Below, piece by piece: positions 22,899 through 35,143 of a stretch of 64,000 nucleotides of DNA (positions within the stretch are counted from its first letter, which is position 1; each line of letters starts with the position of its first letter). Source of the stretch: Elephas maximus indicus. Lineage: Eukaryota; Chordata; Mammalia; Proboscidea; Elephantidae. The stretch covers positions 114,496,293-114,560,292 of the forward strand of contig NC_064819.1 in assembly GCF_024166365.1 (NCBI RefSeq), read 5' to 3'. Under the pieces are notes generated by a model. It had not been told where the DNA came from and searched no databases. It saw nothing but the letters and a program-made list of their open reading frames with translations. A program made the position numbers and the translations under genes.

Positions 22899-25800
22899 CC
22901 AATTTGTATCAATAAATGCACACATCCAAAAAGAAGAAAGGGCCAAAATCAAAGAATTATCCCTACAATTTGAACAAATAGAAAGAGAGCAACAAAAGAA
23001 ACCCACAGACACCAGAAGAAAACAAATAATAAAAATTAGAGCTGAACTAAATGAAATAGAAAACAGAAAAACAATTGAAAGAATTAACAAGACCCAAAGC
23101 TGTTTTTTTTTTAAAAACTCAACAAAATTGATAAACCACTGGCCAAAGTGACAAAAGAAAAACAGGAAAGGAAGCAAATAACCCAAATAAGAAATGAGAT
23201 GGGCGATATTACAACAGACCCAACTGAAATTAAAAGAATCATATCAGATTACTATGAAAAACTGTACTCAAACAAATTTGAAAACCTAGAAGAAATGGAT
23301 GAATTCCTAGAAACACTACCGACGTAAACTAACACACACAAAGGCAGAACAACTAAATATACCCCGAACAAAAGAAGAGATTGAACAGGTAATCAAAAAA
23401 CTCCCAACAAAAAAAAAAAAGCCCTTGTCCGGACGGCTTCACTGCAGAGTTCTACCAAACTTTCAGAGAAGAGTAAACACCACTATTACTAAAGGTATTT
23501 CAGAGCATAGAAAAGGATGGAATACTACCAAACTCATTCTATGAAGCCAGCATATCCCTGATACCAAAACCAGGTAAAAGACACCACAAAAAAAGAAAAT
23601 TATAGACCTGTATCCCTCATGAATGTAGACGCAAAAATCCTCAACAAAATTCTAGCCAATAGAATTCAATAACATATCAAAAAAATAATTCACCATGACC
23701 AAGTGGGATTCATACCAGGTATGCAGGGATAGTTCAACATTAGAAAAGTAATTAATGTAATCCACCACATAAATAAAACAAAAGACAAGAATCACATGAT
23801 TTTATCAACTGATGCAAAAAAGGCATTTGACAAAGTTCAACACTCATTCAAGATAAAAACTCTTAGCAAAATAGGAATAGAAGGAAAATTCCTCAATGTA
23901 ATAAAGGGCATTTATACAAAGCCAACAGCCAACATCACCCTAAACGGGGAGAGCCTGAAAGCATTCCCACTGAGATCGGGAACCAGACAAGGATGCCCTC
24001 TATCACCGCTCTTATTCAGCATTGTGTTGGAGGTCCTAGCCAGAGCAATTAGGCTAGATAAAGAAATAAAGTGCATCCGGATTGGCAAGGAAGAAGTCAA
24101 AGTATCTCTATTTGCAGATGACATGATCTTATATGCAGAAAATCCTAAGGAATACTCAAGAAAACTACTGAAACTAATAGAAGACTTCAGCAGAGTATCG
24201 GGATACAAGATAAACATACTAAAATCAGTTGGATTCCTCTACACTAACAAAAAGAACACTGAAGAGGAAATCATCAAATCAATGCCATTTACAGTAGCCC
24301 CAAGAAGATAAAATACCTAGAAATAAATCTTAGCAGAGATGTAAAAGACTTATACAAAGCAAACTACAATACACTTCTGCAAGAAACCAAAAAAGGTTTA
24401 CATAAGTGGAAAAACATACCTTGCTCGTGGATAGGAAGACTTAACACAAAAGTGTCTATTCTACCAAAAACGATCTATACATTTAATGCAATTCCAATCC
24501 AAATCCCAACAACATTCTTTAATGAGATGGAGAAGCAAATCACCAACTTCATATGGAAGGGAAAGAGGCCCTGGATAAATAAGGCATTACTGAAAAAGAA
24601 GAACAAAGTGGAAGGCCTTACTTTACCTGATTTGAGAACCTATTATACCGCCACAGTAATCAAAATAGCCTGGTACTGGTACAACAACAGGTACATAAAC
24701 CAATGGAACAGAATTGAGAATCCAGACATAAATCCATCCACATATGAGCAGTTGATATTTGACAAAGGCCTCAAAACAGTTAAATGGGGGAAAAGACAGT
24801 CTTTTTAACAAATGGTGCTGGCATAACTGGATACCCATCTGCAAAAAAAAAGAAACAAGACACATACCTCACTCCATGCACAAAAACTAACTCAAAATGG
24901 ATTAAAGACCTAAATATAAAATATAAAACAATAAAGATCATGGAAGAAAAAATAGGGACAACGTTAAGAGCCCTAATACATAGCATAAACAGTACACAAA
25001 ACATTATTAAGAATGCAGAAGAAAAACTAGATAACTGGGAGCTCCTAAAAATCAAACACCTATGCTCATCCAAAGACTTCACCAAAAGAGTAAAAAGACG
25101 ACCTACAGACTAGGAAAAAGTTTTTAGCTATGACATTTCTGATCAGGGCCTGATCTCTAAAATCTACATGATATTGCAAAAACTCAACTGGAAAAAGACA
25201 AATAACCCAATTAAAAAATGGGCAAAAGATATGAATAGACACTTCACTAAAGAAGACATTCAGGTAACTAACAGATATATGAGGAAATGTTCATGATCAT
25301 TAGCCATTAGAGAATGCAGATCAAAACTACAATGAGATTTCACCTCACTCCACCAAGGCTGGCATTAATCCAAAAAACAAAAAATAATAAACGTTGGAGA
25401 CGCTGTGGAGAGATTGGAATACTTCTACACTGCTGGTGGGAATGTTAAATGGTACAACCACTTTGGAAATCAATCTGGGGTTTCCTTAAAAAGCTAGAAA
25501 TAGAACTACCATACGACCCAGAAATCCCACTCCTCGGAGTATATCCTAGAGAAAGAAGAGCCTTTACACGAACAGATATATGCACACCCATGTTTATTGC
25601 AGCACTGTTTACAATAGCAAAAAGCTGGAAGCAACCAAGGTGTCCATCAACAGATGAATGGATAAATAAATTATGGTATATTCACACAATGGAATACTAC
25701 GCATTGATAAAGAACAGTGAGGAATCTGTGAAACATTTTGTAACGTGGAGGAACCTGGAAGGCATTATGCTGAGTGAAATTAGTCAGTTGCAAAAGGACA

Positions 25801-26849
25801 AATATTGTATAAGGCCACTATAATAAGAGCTTGAGAAATAGTTTAAACTGAGAAGAACACATTCTTTTGTGGTTATGAGAGGAGGGAGGGAGACAGGGTG
25901 GGAGAAGGGCATGCACTAATTAGAGAGTAGATAAGAACTACTTTAGGTGAAGGGAAAGACAGCACACAATACATGGGAGGTCAGCACAACTGGACTAAAC
26001 CAAAAGCAAAGCATTTTCTTGAATAAACTGAATGCTTCGAAGGTCAGCAGAGCAGGGGTGGGGGTTTGGGGACCATGGTTTCAGGGGACATCTAAGTCAA
26101 TTGGCATATTAAATCTATTAAGAAAACATTCTGCATTCTACTTTGAAGAGTGGCATCCGGAGTCTTAAACGCTAGCAAGCGGCCATCTAAGATGCATCAA
26201 TGAGTCTCAACCCACCTGGCTCAGAGGAGAATGAAGAACACCAAGGACACAAGGCGATTAGGAGCCCAAGAGACAGAAAGGGCCACACGAACCAGAGACT
26301 ACATCATCCTGAGACCAGAAGAACTAGATGGTGCCAGGCTACAACCAATGACTGCCCTGACAGGGAACACAACAGAGAACCCCTGAGGGAGCGGGAGAGC
26401 AGTGGGATGCAGACCCCAAATTCTCATAAGACTAGACTTAATGGTATGACTGAGACTAAAAGGACCCCAGTGTTCATGGCCCCCAGACCTTCTGTTGGCC
26501 CAGGACAGGACCATTCCTGAAGCCAACTCTTTAGACATGGATTGGACTGGACAATGAGTTGGAGAGGAATGCTGGTGAGGAGTGAGCTTCTTGGATCAGG
26601 TGGACACTTGAGACTATGTTGACATCTCCTGCCTGGAGCGGGGATGAGAGGGTAGAAGGGCTTAGAAGCTGGTGAAATGGACGTGAAAAGAGAGAGTAGA
26701 GGGAGAAAGCGGGCTGTAATTGGGAGTGTGTAGCAAGGTGTATATGGGCTTTTGTGTGAGAGATTGACTTGATTTTTAAACTTTCACTTCAAACACAATA
26801 AAAATTATATATATAAATAAATAAAGTACCTAACAAATTAAAAAAAAAA
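22899..26849 (+). mobile_element. 5'-truncated L1 LINE, about 3.95 kb, with target-site duplication
   Basis: It carries ORF2 from the region before the reverse transcriptase to the 3' UTR and A-tail. The RT palm motif reads [10 protein letters not shown] near 24110-24135, with [10 protein letters not shown] upstream. The C-terminal part ends KDKYCIRPL near 25823. The frame is broken into several pieces by frameshifts and stops, so it cannot make ORF2. The 3' UTR holds a G-rich tract at 25878-25905. Flanks are a 15-bp duplication with one mismatch (aaaatcaggccgtct at 22884, aaaatcaggccatct at 26850). ORF1 and the endonuclease domain are absent. Confidence 0.95.
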
Positions 26850-27012
26850 AAAATCAGGCCATCTCTCTTCCATTGCAATTATATTAGAGTGTGTTAAAAA
26901 TCAAATCACCAAAATTTGAACATAAGGTTTATTCTGAGCAGTTATTCTGTATGCGTCAGTTGGGTCATTTTGATTCCAGAAAAAGGCAAATGGCTCAAAG
27001 AAAGCTAGGTAC

Positions 27013-27090
27013 CCAAAAAACCCACCCAGTGCCATTGAGTCGATTCCGACTCATAGTGGCCCTATAGGACAGAGTAGAACTGCCCCATAG
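27013..27090 (-). repeat. 5'-truncated AfroSINE with target-site duplication
   Basis: Minus orientation, tail and body only. It is flanked by agctaggtac at 27003-27012 and 27091-27100. Confidence 0.93.
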
Positions 27091-27334
27091 AGCTAGGTAC
27101 AGTGGGGCTTATAAAGGGAAAGGAGGGAGAAACACAGAAGATCAATCATCGGCTAATCTTAACATGATTGAGTGAACCCTGCCTTCCCCCTTGACTAGGA
27201 TCAAGTGATATTAATTTACTTCCGGCCTGGCTGCTAATAATTTGGCCCTCTACCCACCTGCGGGACCCACCTGCAACCGGGAGACTTTCTGAGATTTAAA
27301 ATTGGAGGTAATGGTTTGTTGACTATCCTTTCCT

Positions 27335-27500
27335 AGCAGGATAAGGCAGTGGTTAAGAGCTTGACTGCTAACCAAACGCTGGCAGTTCGAATCTACCAGC
27401 AACTCCTTGAAAACCCTATGGGGCAGTTCTACTCCTCTGTCCTATGTGGCAGCTCTGAGTCAGAATTGATTGACAGCAACGGGTTTGGTTTTGGTTTAGA
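27335..27500 (+). repeat. AfroSINE
   Basis: Head aaggcagtggttaagagctt, B-box region cagttcgaatctacca and tail acagcaacgggtttgg. Confidence 0.92.
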
Positions 27501-27892
27501 ACAGTTTCTGACCAGCTTTTTATGGTTAATATTTGGTTTCGTGGATAAGAAAAATGTTAAAATCTAAGTAAGTTATCTGTTACTAATTCTCTTCTTCAAC
27601 AAGTGGAAGAGAGGGGATTCTGTGACTGTTGCAGCTGACCTATACGCAGTGGTGTGTCAAGAGTTGGGCAATGGTTGAGATTTGCCCCAGCGGTAGGCAA
27701 TACTTGTTTGCATTGTCTTCAGAGATTTTAAAATAATGATAATACCCCACTAAAAGTGTATTATTATAACCATGTGATAAAATACTCTTCAGAAGAAAAA
27801 AAAAAATCTATTTCTCATTTAAATTCTAAAAAATCCCTGAAATTGCTGTTTGGGATTTAATAATACAGATATAAGCTTCAAATTAGCACATT

Positions 27893-29265
27893 GTTTTAAA
27901 AAATAATTTTTATTTTGTTTTAAGTGAAAGTTTACAAATCAAGTCAGTCTCTCACACAAAAACCCATATATACCTTACTACATACTCCCACTCATTCTCC
28001 CCCTAATCCCCTACTCGCTCCTTCCAGTCTCTCCTTTCATGACCGTTTTGTCAGTTTCTAACCCCCTCTACCCTCCCATCTCCCCTCCAGACAGGAGATG
28101 CCAACATAGTCTCAAGTGTCCACCTGATGCAAGTAGCTCATTCCTCATCAGCATCTCTCTCCAACCCATTGTCCAGTCCAATCCATGTCTGATGAGTTGG
28201 CTTTGGGAATGGTTCCTGTCCTGGGCCAACAGAAGGTTTGGGGACCATGACTGCCGGGATTCTTCTAGTCTTAGACCATTCAGTCTGGTCTTTTTATGAG
28301 AATTTGGGGTCTGCATCCCACTGTTCTCCTGCTCCCTCAGGGGTTCTCTGTTGTGTTCCCTGTCAGGGCAGTCATTGGTTGTGGCTGGGCATTATCTAGT
28401 TCTTCTGGTCTCAGGATGATGTAGTTTCTAGTTCATGTAGCCCCTTCTGTCTCTTGGGCTCATAATTACCTTGTGACCTTGGTGTTCTTCATTCTCCTTT
28501 GAGCCAGGTGGGTTGAGACTCATTGATGCATCTTAGCTGGCTGCTTGCTAGCATTTAAGACCCCAAACGCCACACTTCAAAGTAGAATGCAGAATGTTTT
28601 CTTAATAGAATTTATTTTGCCAATTGACTTAGATGTCCCCTGAAGCCATAGCCCCCAAACCCCCACCCCTGCTCTGCTGACCTTCGAAGCATTCAGTTTA
28701 TTCAAGAAAATGCTTTGCTGTTTGCTTAGTCCAGTTGTGCTGACCTCCCATGTATTGTGTGCTGTCTTTCCCTTCACCTAAAATAGTTCCTATCTACTAC
28801 CTAATTAGTGAATGCCCCCTCCCACCCTCTCTCCCTCCCCCATCTCATAACCACAAAAGAATGTGTTCTTCTCAGTTTAAACTATTTCTCAAGCTCTTAT
28901 TATAGTGGCCTTATACAATATTTGTCCTTTTGCAACTGACTAATTTCACTCAGCATAATGCCTTCCAGGTTCCTCCACGTCATGAAATGTTTCACAGATT
29001 CCTCACTGATCTTTATCGATGCGTAGTATTCCATTGTGTGAATATACCATAATTTATTTATCCATTCATCTGTTGATGGACACCTTGGTTGCTTCCAGCT
29101 TTTTGCTATTGTAAACAGTGCTGCAATAAACATGGGTGTGCATATATCTGTTCGTGTAAAGGCTCTTATTTCTCTAGGGTATATTCCGAGGAGTGGGATT
29201 TCTGGGTCGAATGGTAGTTCTATCTCTAGCTTTTTAAGGAAATGCCAGATCAATTTCCAAAGTGG
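27893..29265 (-). mobile_element. 5'-truncated L1 LINE, 1.37 kb, inverted, with target-site duplication
   Basis: The minus strand holds the last 118 codons or so of ORF2 (open, ending CIRPL near 28900) and the full 3' UTR. It is flanked by aaattagcacatt at 27880-27892 and 29266-29278, a perfect 13-bp match. Confidence 0.95.
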
Positions 29266-30101
29266 AAATTAGCACATTTTTATATCTTTTCCTTTAATAT
29301 TTTTTCCATATGGAAGTTAACTAGAAGAATTCTCAGTATTGTTCCCTGGACTCAGTTGCATGCATTCATTTTGAGAGTAAATTCCTCATGGTTCAGAATC
29401 TTTCAAACTCACTTCCAGTGTAGTTTGTGTCTCCAACCTCTATAATTTCCTGAGTTCAAGAGTAGATTCAATATAAATATTAACAGCATAGCAATTACAG
29501 AGATTAAGAAAAGAACTTAAGTCCTTCAATTGCGTCATTATATGTGACCACTTGGAGTATTTTTTTTATTTTCTAGTTGAGGTAAAAACATACAATTAAC
29601 CATTTTAAAGTGTTCAATTCATTAGCTTCCAGTACATTCACAATATTGTACAACCATCATGACTGTCTAGCTCCAGAATATTTTCATCACCCCAAAAAGA
29701 AACCCAGTACCAATTAAGTAGTCGCTCCCCATTTTCCCCTTCCCCCAGGCTCTGGCAACCACGAATCGGCTTTCTGTGTCTATGGATTTCCCTATTCTGG
29801 GCATTTCATATAAATGGAATCATACAATAGGTGGTTTTTTATGTCTTCTTTCTTTAACTTAGCATAGAGTTTCCAAGATTCATCCATGTTGTAACATGTA
29901 TCATCAATACTTCATTCCTTTTTATGACTGAATCAATTTTCCATTTTTTTTTTTTTATGGATATGCCACATGTTTTTAACCCATTCATCAGTTGATGGAC
30001 ATTTTGGTTGTTTCTGCTTTTTGACTATTAAGTATGATGCTGCTATGAACATCCATAAACAGTTTATTCTTTGAAAACCCGTTTTCAGTTCACTTGTGTA
30101 A

Positions 30102-30611
30102 TGCCATAGATTGAATTGTGACCCCCAAAATATCTGTCAACTTGGCTAGGTCATGATTACCAGTATTGTAAGTTTGTCTAACATTTTATCATCTGATGTG
30201 ATTTCCCTATGTGTTGTAAATCCTATTGCTATGAGGTAATAAGGTGGATTAGCGGCAATTATATTGATGAGGTCTACAAGGTTAGATAGTGACTTAAGCC
30301 AGTCTCTTTTGAGATATAAAAGAGAGAAGCAAGGAGAGAGACATGGGAACCTCATACCACCACGAAAGCAATGCTGGGAGCATAGCGCATCCTTTGGACC
30401 TGAGGTTCCTGCACTGAGATCCTTCCAGACCAAGGGAAGGCTGAAGACAAGGACGGTCCTCCAGAGCCAACAGAGAGAAAAAGCCTTCTCCTGGAGCCGG
30501 TGCCCTGAATTCGGACTTCTAGCCTACTGGACTGTGAGAGAAGAAGCTTCTTTTTGTTAAAGCCATCCACTTGTGGTATTTCTGTTCTAGCAGCACTAGA
30601 TGACTAAGACA
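30102..30611 (+). mobile_element. MaLR-like solo LTR, about 510 bp
   Basis: It begins tgccatagattgaattgtga and ends agcactagatgactaagaca, so it has TG...CA ends. Inside lie tcttttgagatataaaagag (TATA-like) and ctactggactgtgagagaag. The same element lies inverted at 50271-50797. It is inserted in an old L1. No internal retroviral genes adjoin. Confidence 0.8.
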
Positions 30612-30805
30612 GGTAGTTACCTAGGAGTGGAATTGCTGCATCATATGGTAATTTTATGGTTAACTTTTTGAGGAACTGCCAAACTGTTTTCCACAGCAGG
30701 TGTACCATTTTATAGTCCTACCAGCAATCTGCGAGGGTCCCAATTTCTGCACATTCTGGAGAAAACTTATTATATTCCTTTAAAAAAAAAATTGGTCATT
30801 CTTAT

Positions 30806-30977
30806 AGAAACCCTGGTGGCGTAGTAGTTACATGCTAGGGCTACTAACCAAAAGGTCGGCAGTTTGAATCCACCAGGCACTCTTCGGAAACTCTATGGGG
30901 CAGTTGTACTCTGTCCTATAGGGTCGCTATGAGTTGGAATCGACTCGATGGCAATGGGTTTTTTTTTTTTTTTTTTT
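30806..30977 (+). repeat. AfroSINE
   Basis: Complete: accctggtggcgtagtagtt head, cagtttgaatccaccagg B-box region, gaatcgactcgatggcaatg tail and a T-run. It is nested in the old L1. Confidence 0.95.
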
Positions 30978-31020
30978 GATGGGTATGAAGTGGCACCTTA
31001 TTGTGGTCCACTTGAGGTTA

Positions 31021-31382
31021 TTACGTGTAAAATTTAAAACAGGGATATAGCAAGATGCGATATTTTTATTTGATAAGTATAAAGGTAGTTCATACATGAA
31101 ATATTTTACTGGATTTGAATAATATCTTTAACTTTGAAACTTAGTCTTTTGCTTTGTTAATTGATTTTAAAACTAAAGAATGAATTGAAAAAATAAAGCA
31201 TATCAGTGGTATGATTTAGTAGTTATTTTAATAGTTTCTTTTCAGATGTTTCAGTTTTATTAAAGTTCGTTTTTCAGTTATTGGACAATTACTTGCCCAA
31301 TATTATATCAGACTGTATCCAAAGAATCAAAGTTATTATTTGCTTCATTTTATGATTATTACTGAACACAACGTTTGTGATT
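31021..31382. other. No gene seen
   Basis: AT-rich non-coding sequence between two SINEs. Confidence 0.5.
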
Positions 31383-31509
31383 AAAAAAAAAAAAAAAACC
31401 AAATCCAGTGCAGTCAAGTCGATTCTGACTCATAGCGACCCTATAGGACTGAGTAGAACTGCCCCATAGAGTTTCCAAGGAGCGCCTGGTGGATTTGAAC
31501 TGCTGACCC
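31383..31509 (-). repeat. AfroSINE, 5'-truncated
   Basis: A-run, ccaaatccagtgcagtcaag tail, body, and part of the head to gaactgctgaccc. Confidence 0.92.
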
Positions 31510-31897
31510 ACCCTGATAGTGGTGTTAAAAGCTATCTGCTCCAGGTGTCAGGCACATAGGTAACGCCATCCACCAATATGTAGTCATAAAGTCATAAAAA
31601 TGGAGGACTGGGAGGATTGGAACTAAAGCTCAGGTTTCCTGATCTCTAATCAAAGTCGTTTCAATTACTCCTGAAGTAAAAGAGAAGAGTCCACTAATTA
31701 ATTTTGACTTTGGATTCAGAATTAACTGATATATTATTGAACAGTTATATTATTGAACTGTCGTAGGCGCAACTCAGAAAATGCTTTGTTGAAACAATAA
31801 ATTAAGATTAACTGGTCCCATATCTTTTATCATTTGTGTTTTCATTTGGTTCAACCAAGAAGTCATGGAATCTGAGTGTTCATTCCCTATTGGCTTA

Positions 31898-31940
31898 TTC
31901 TACAATAAAAAAAAAAAAAAAAATTTTTTTTTCTACAATA
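31898..31940. repeat. A17T9 insertion between 10-bp duplications
   Basis: The copies of ttctacaata at 31898-31907 and 31931-31940 flank a pure A then T block. This is the layout of a retrotransposition target-site duplication with no other insert left. Confidence 0.7.
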
Positions 31941-32303
31941 CTTTGTTGAAAATACTGAATCGGGGATCATGTAAGAGCAGGAGAAGCACTATGTTGATGA
32001 TTGGGAAGTACATTTGAATTCCTAAAGGCCCCAGATGCTTTGTGTCTAGAGAGAACTGACAATGGCTTCTTTATTCTGCTAATAGGGGCCCTTGCATGTG
32101 CCTTCACTGGCACTTCAGAGCACTGAACACAGGGATGTGTGATCCACAGGGTTTAAGTTCCAATTATGCATGGAAAAGTAGCATTCACTTTCTGACCTCA
32201 GCAGGCTACCTGTTCTCACAACCAATGATCTGTTATTCACCCTCTTTTTGGTTATTGTACATAGAATGAGACTAATGTTTTACGTTTAGTGTGGCCCTCA
32301 CTT

Positions 32304-32352
32304 AAACACTGTTGCCGTCAAGTCGATTCCAACTCACCGCAACCCTATACGG
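32304..32352 (-). repeat. AfroSINE tail-only fragment
   Basis: cactgttgccgtcaagtcga, then accctatac. No head or body beyond this. Confidence 0.8.
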
Positions 32353-32701
32353 TTGAATTTTCTTCAGTGATAACCATTGATTGGTTCTTGGACTTTTCAT
32401 ACACCTTGGAGGGATACAGCAGTTTCATGTTTGAAGGACAAAGACTTGGAGCGCTAAATAAAACTCTATGTGTCAAATATTCTGTTCATTTGTTCCGATT
32501 TACAGAATGGAAATGGGGGAGGTTTGTACTACAGAGATTAGCACGGGAACTCAATCTGATCTGACTTGAGAACACTCTGTGAAAGCATGACTGATAAATA
32601 ATGCAAAAGCACATGGCAGAATATCCCGGCTGGCAAAATGAAGGAAAAAGAAGCCTGCAGGAACTACCACAAGATAATGCCAAGACCTGGAGCTGCAGCG
32701 C

Positions 32702-32886
32702 CTAGGCATGGGGCAGAGCACATATCTTGTGAGGCACTGGTTGAGTGGTGAAGACAATGTCAGGGGTTAGGTCCAGGTCCAGATGGGAGACTTGAGGTGG
32801 TTGGAAAGTGAACTTCTGCGTGAGACTGATAAAGAAAAGAAAAAGCTCCGTCTCGGCCAGTGACTTACCAGCACATGTCCACCAAG
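32702..32886 (-). pseudogene. CYP2AC1P: CYP2 pseudogene exon 9 (haem-binding loop, C-terminus, stop)
   Basis: 185 bases including TAG at 32702-32704. It encodes CAGKSLAETELFLFFISL, then FTFQPP, DLDLTPDIVFT and the end PHKICALPHA, all matching a CYP2 last exon. The cysteine that ligates haem is kept. The residues before it read W-W-T where the family has G-[RK]-R-x; two CGG to TGG CpG decays would explain this. The acceptor is ccaccag at 32887-32893. Confidence 0.93.
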
Positions 32887-33032
32887 CTGGTGAGATGGAC
32901 ATGGTGGGTTTTAGAAAGTATCGGCACAAAAATCTGAAAAAACAGTCTAGACAAAGACAAAAAACAGTGGGTTTCCCCTAGTTTGATATGCCTGGGCCAG
33001 TCACTTAACCTCTCCTGAGACTCAGTCTCCCA

Positions 33033-33360
33033 GTTTGTTTTTTTTTTAGCTGCTGTCCAGATGGATTCTTACTTATGGTGACCCCATGCTCAACTGAATG
33101 AAACACTACCCAGTCCTGCACTCTCCCTGCTGATCGCACAGTTATGATCCATGGAGTTTCACTGGCTGACTTTTCAGAAGCAGATCACCAGGCCTTTCTT
33201 CCTAGCCTGTCTTAGTATGAAAGCTCTGCTGAAACCTGTTCAGCAACATGCAAGGCTCCACTAACAAAAAGGTGGTGGCTACACATGAGGTCCATTGGCT
33301 GGAATTGAACCAGGCTGCCATTATGGAAGGCTAGAACTCTACCATTGAACCACCAATGCC
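33033..33360 (-). repeat. Long SINE with AfroSINE tail and tRNA-Gly-like head
   Basis: Minus orientation. Read on that strand the head begins ggcattggtggttcaatggt, then agagttctagcc, and a later ggttcaattccagccaatg. These correspond to the A and B boxes and acceptor stem of tRNA-Gly(GCC). The body shares aagcagatcaccaggccttt with the copy at 9.93 kb. The tail is AfroSINE-like. Confidence 0.8.
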
Positions 33361-33619
33361 TCTGAATTTAGTTCTCTGAATTTCAAAATTTACACTAATA
33401 GAAAATTCCCCCATCCACACCCACCTAAAGAAATCTTAAGGGAAACACTGTTATTTACACACATCGAAGCAGAACTTTTCTGGTTGTGAAATGGGCTGCC
33501 CATTATGTCCTACTTAATCTTCTCTTCAAACTCCCAAGCCACAAGCAATCTCCAAAGATTCCCTCGGAAAGTGATGTTCCAATGCTTAATGTCATGCTGC
33601 CAATTTAATGACAAGGGAA

Positions 33620-33815
33620 AAACTCCACACTTCCATATTAGTCCTCAAGGTGACATCTTTGTTTTTGAACACTTAAAAGAGGTCTTTTGCAGCAGATTTG
33701 CCCAACTCAATACATCATTTGATTTCTTGACTGCTCCTTCCATGGGTGTTGATTGTGGAGCCAAGTAAAATGAAATCCTTGACAACTTCAGTATTTTCTC
33801 CATTTATTATGTGCT
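33620..33815 (-). mobile_element. RTE/BovB-type LINE fragment, ORF2 C-terminal region
   Basis: The minus strand reads EVVKDFILLGSTIN, then SSQEIK, KNKDVTL, with stops between. This is the RTE ORF2 segment that follows the RT domain (family form VKDFIFLGSKIT...HEIKRR). Confidence 0.65.
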
Positions 33816-33914
33816 CTGTTAGGAAATGGAAAAAGTGAAGGTGGAGAGGCAGTAGGACTTGAGATTCAATGTTGTATATTTGAACAAAGTTTTATTCAGT
33901 ACAAATGAAAACAG

Positions 33915-34122
33915 GAATCCATGGGTGGTGCAAACAGTTATTATGCTTAGCTGCTAACCCAAAGCCTGAAGGTTTGAGTCCACCCAGAAGCGCCTCGGAA
34001 AAAGGTCTGGCAATCTACTCTCGAAAAATAAACCATTGAAAACCCTATGGAGCACAATTTTACTCTGACACACATGGGATTGCCATGAGTTGGAGTCAAC
34101 TTGATGGTAACTGGTTTCACCA
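33915..34122 (+). repeat. AfroSINE, older long type
   Basis: Head gaatccatgggtggtgcaaa, central ggcaatctactctcgaaaaa and tail gtcaacttgatggtaactgg. Confidence 0.9.
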
Positions 34123-34159
34123 ACTGAAAAAACATGAGCATTTTTGGTTTAAGTTTTAA

Positions 34160-34560
34160 TGATTATTTCAGGGGGCAATAGTTTTGGAGGCTCATCCAGA
34201 AACATAAAATATCTCCTGAAGTCTTCTTAAAACCAAACAATAGTTCAGTTTAACTAGTAAAGAATGTATGCCTTGAGTATTGTACTCTTTTAAGAGCTAT
34301 CTATATGGGGTCAAATTGAAAATAGCAACTTCAAAGATTAGATGGGAAACTTAGGAGCTGTAAACTTATGTTATTTGGGGAGAAGGAGGAGGAATTCAGA
34401 AAAAGAGGGTGAGAATTTTTGCACAACTTGAAGAATATAATCAATGTCACTGAATTGTACATGTAGAAATTGTTGAATTGATATATATTGTGCTGGGTAT
34501 ATTTTCACCAATAACAGAAATAAAGTATATATACATTAAAAAAACAAACAAACAAAAAAA
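34160..34560 (+). mobile_element. Retroposon 3' end with A-rich tail, probably old LINE
   Basis: Ends with tcaatgtcactgaattgtac, then aaattgttgaattgatatat and an A-rich tail (aaacaaacaaac). The pattern is that of a LINE 3' end. The family is not certain. Confidence 0.45.
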
Positions 34561-34661
34561 CCCATGAACATTGGACTCAGAACTGGGGACAAATTCTTAG
34601 TCATGTATTTTCCGTGTGACAATAACATGATATTTCATTTCTGACAACACTCATTTGTATT

Positions 34662-34823
34662 AAAAAAGCCAAACCCATTGCCATCAAGTCGATTACAACA
34701 CATAGCAACCCTATAGGACAGGGTAGAACTGCCCCCTATAGTTTTCAAGGAGCGCCTGGTGGATTCAAACTGCAGACCTTTTGGTTAGCAGCTGTAGCAC
34801 TTAACCCTTGTGCCACTAGGGTT
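34662..34823 (-). repeat. AfroSINE
   Basis: Minus orientation: ccaaacccattgccatcaag to the head end ttgtgccactagggtt. Confidence 0.93.
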
Positions 34824-34967
34824 CGGTGGGAGTTAAATAGTGCTTACTTGGTAACTGTGAGCACTAGATGAAAGGACACGCATGAAAGAAACTTGTGCAG
34901 TTCCTCACAGGTTATGGTGCTCAGTGAATGCTCTTGTATGTCCATAGACTATGGTAGTAGACAAGTT

Positions 34968-35143
34968 AAAACCTGTTGCTGTTAAGTCGATTCCGACTCA
35001 TATCAACCTTATAGGGTTTCCAAGATTGTAATCTTTACTTAAGCAGACTGCCACAGCTTTATCCTGTGGAGCGACTGGAGGGTTTGAACCATTGACCTTT
35101 TGGTTAACTGCAGAACAATTAACCATTGTACCAGTAGGGGTCC
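34968..35143 (-). repeat. AfroSINE, older type
   Basis: Minus orientation: aaacctgttgctgttaagtc tail, cagactgccacag centre and head end gtaccagtaggggtcct. Confidence 0.9.

Larger units (their letters stand above)
29550..31020 (-). mobile_element. Old L1 fragment, split by an LTR and a SINE
   Basis: Inverted ORF2 sequence of the L1M type. Blocks include caattaaccattttaaagtg, tatggatttccctattctgg, tcatcagttgatggacattt, taggagtggaattgctgcat and atgaagtggcaccttattgt. The three parts are 29550-30101, 30612-30805 and 30978-31020. Confidence 0.8.

Noticed and set aside
22833-25085. Minus-strand hydrophobic open frames across the L1 at 23-25 kb
   Set aside because: Antisense of A-rich ORF2 gives Phe/Leu/Ile-rich shadows that look like membrane proteins.
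28039-28316. Open frames in the L1 3' UTR, also at 1.4-1.9, 42.9-43.2 and 59.6-59.9 kb
   Set aside because: The same frames recur in each L1 copy because the 3' UTR is shared; they are not genes.
30264-30570. Open frames of 72-98 codons on both strands
   Set aside because: They lie entirely within the MaLR-like LTR, which is non-coding.
32551-32757. Overlapping frames next to CYP2 exon 9
   Set aside because: They cover the same bases in other frames; only the frame with CAG-x-S-L-A matches P450.
33505-33768. An 87-codon plus-strand frame
   Set aside because: It is antisense to the RTE C-terminal fragment.
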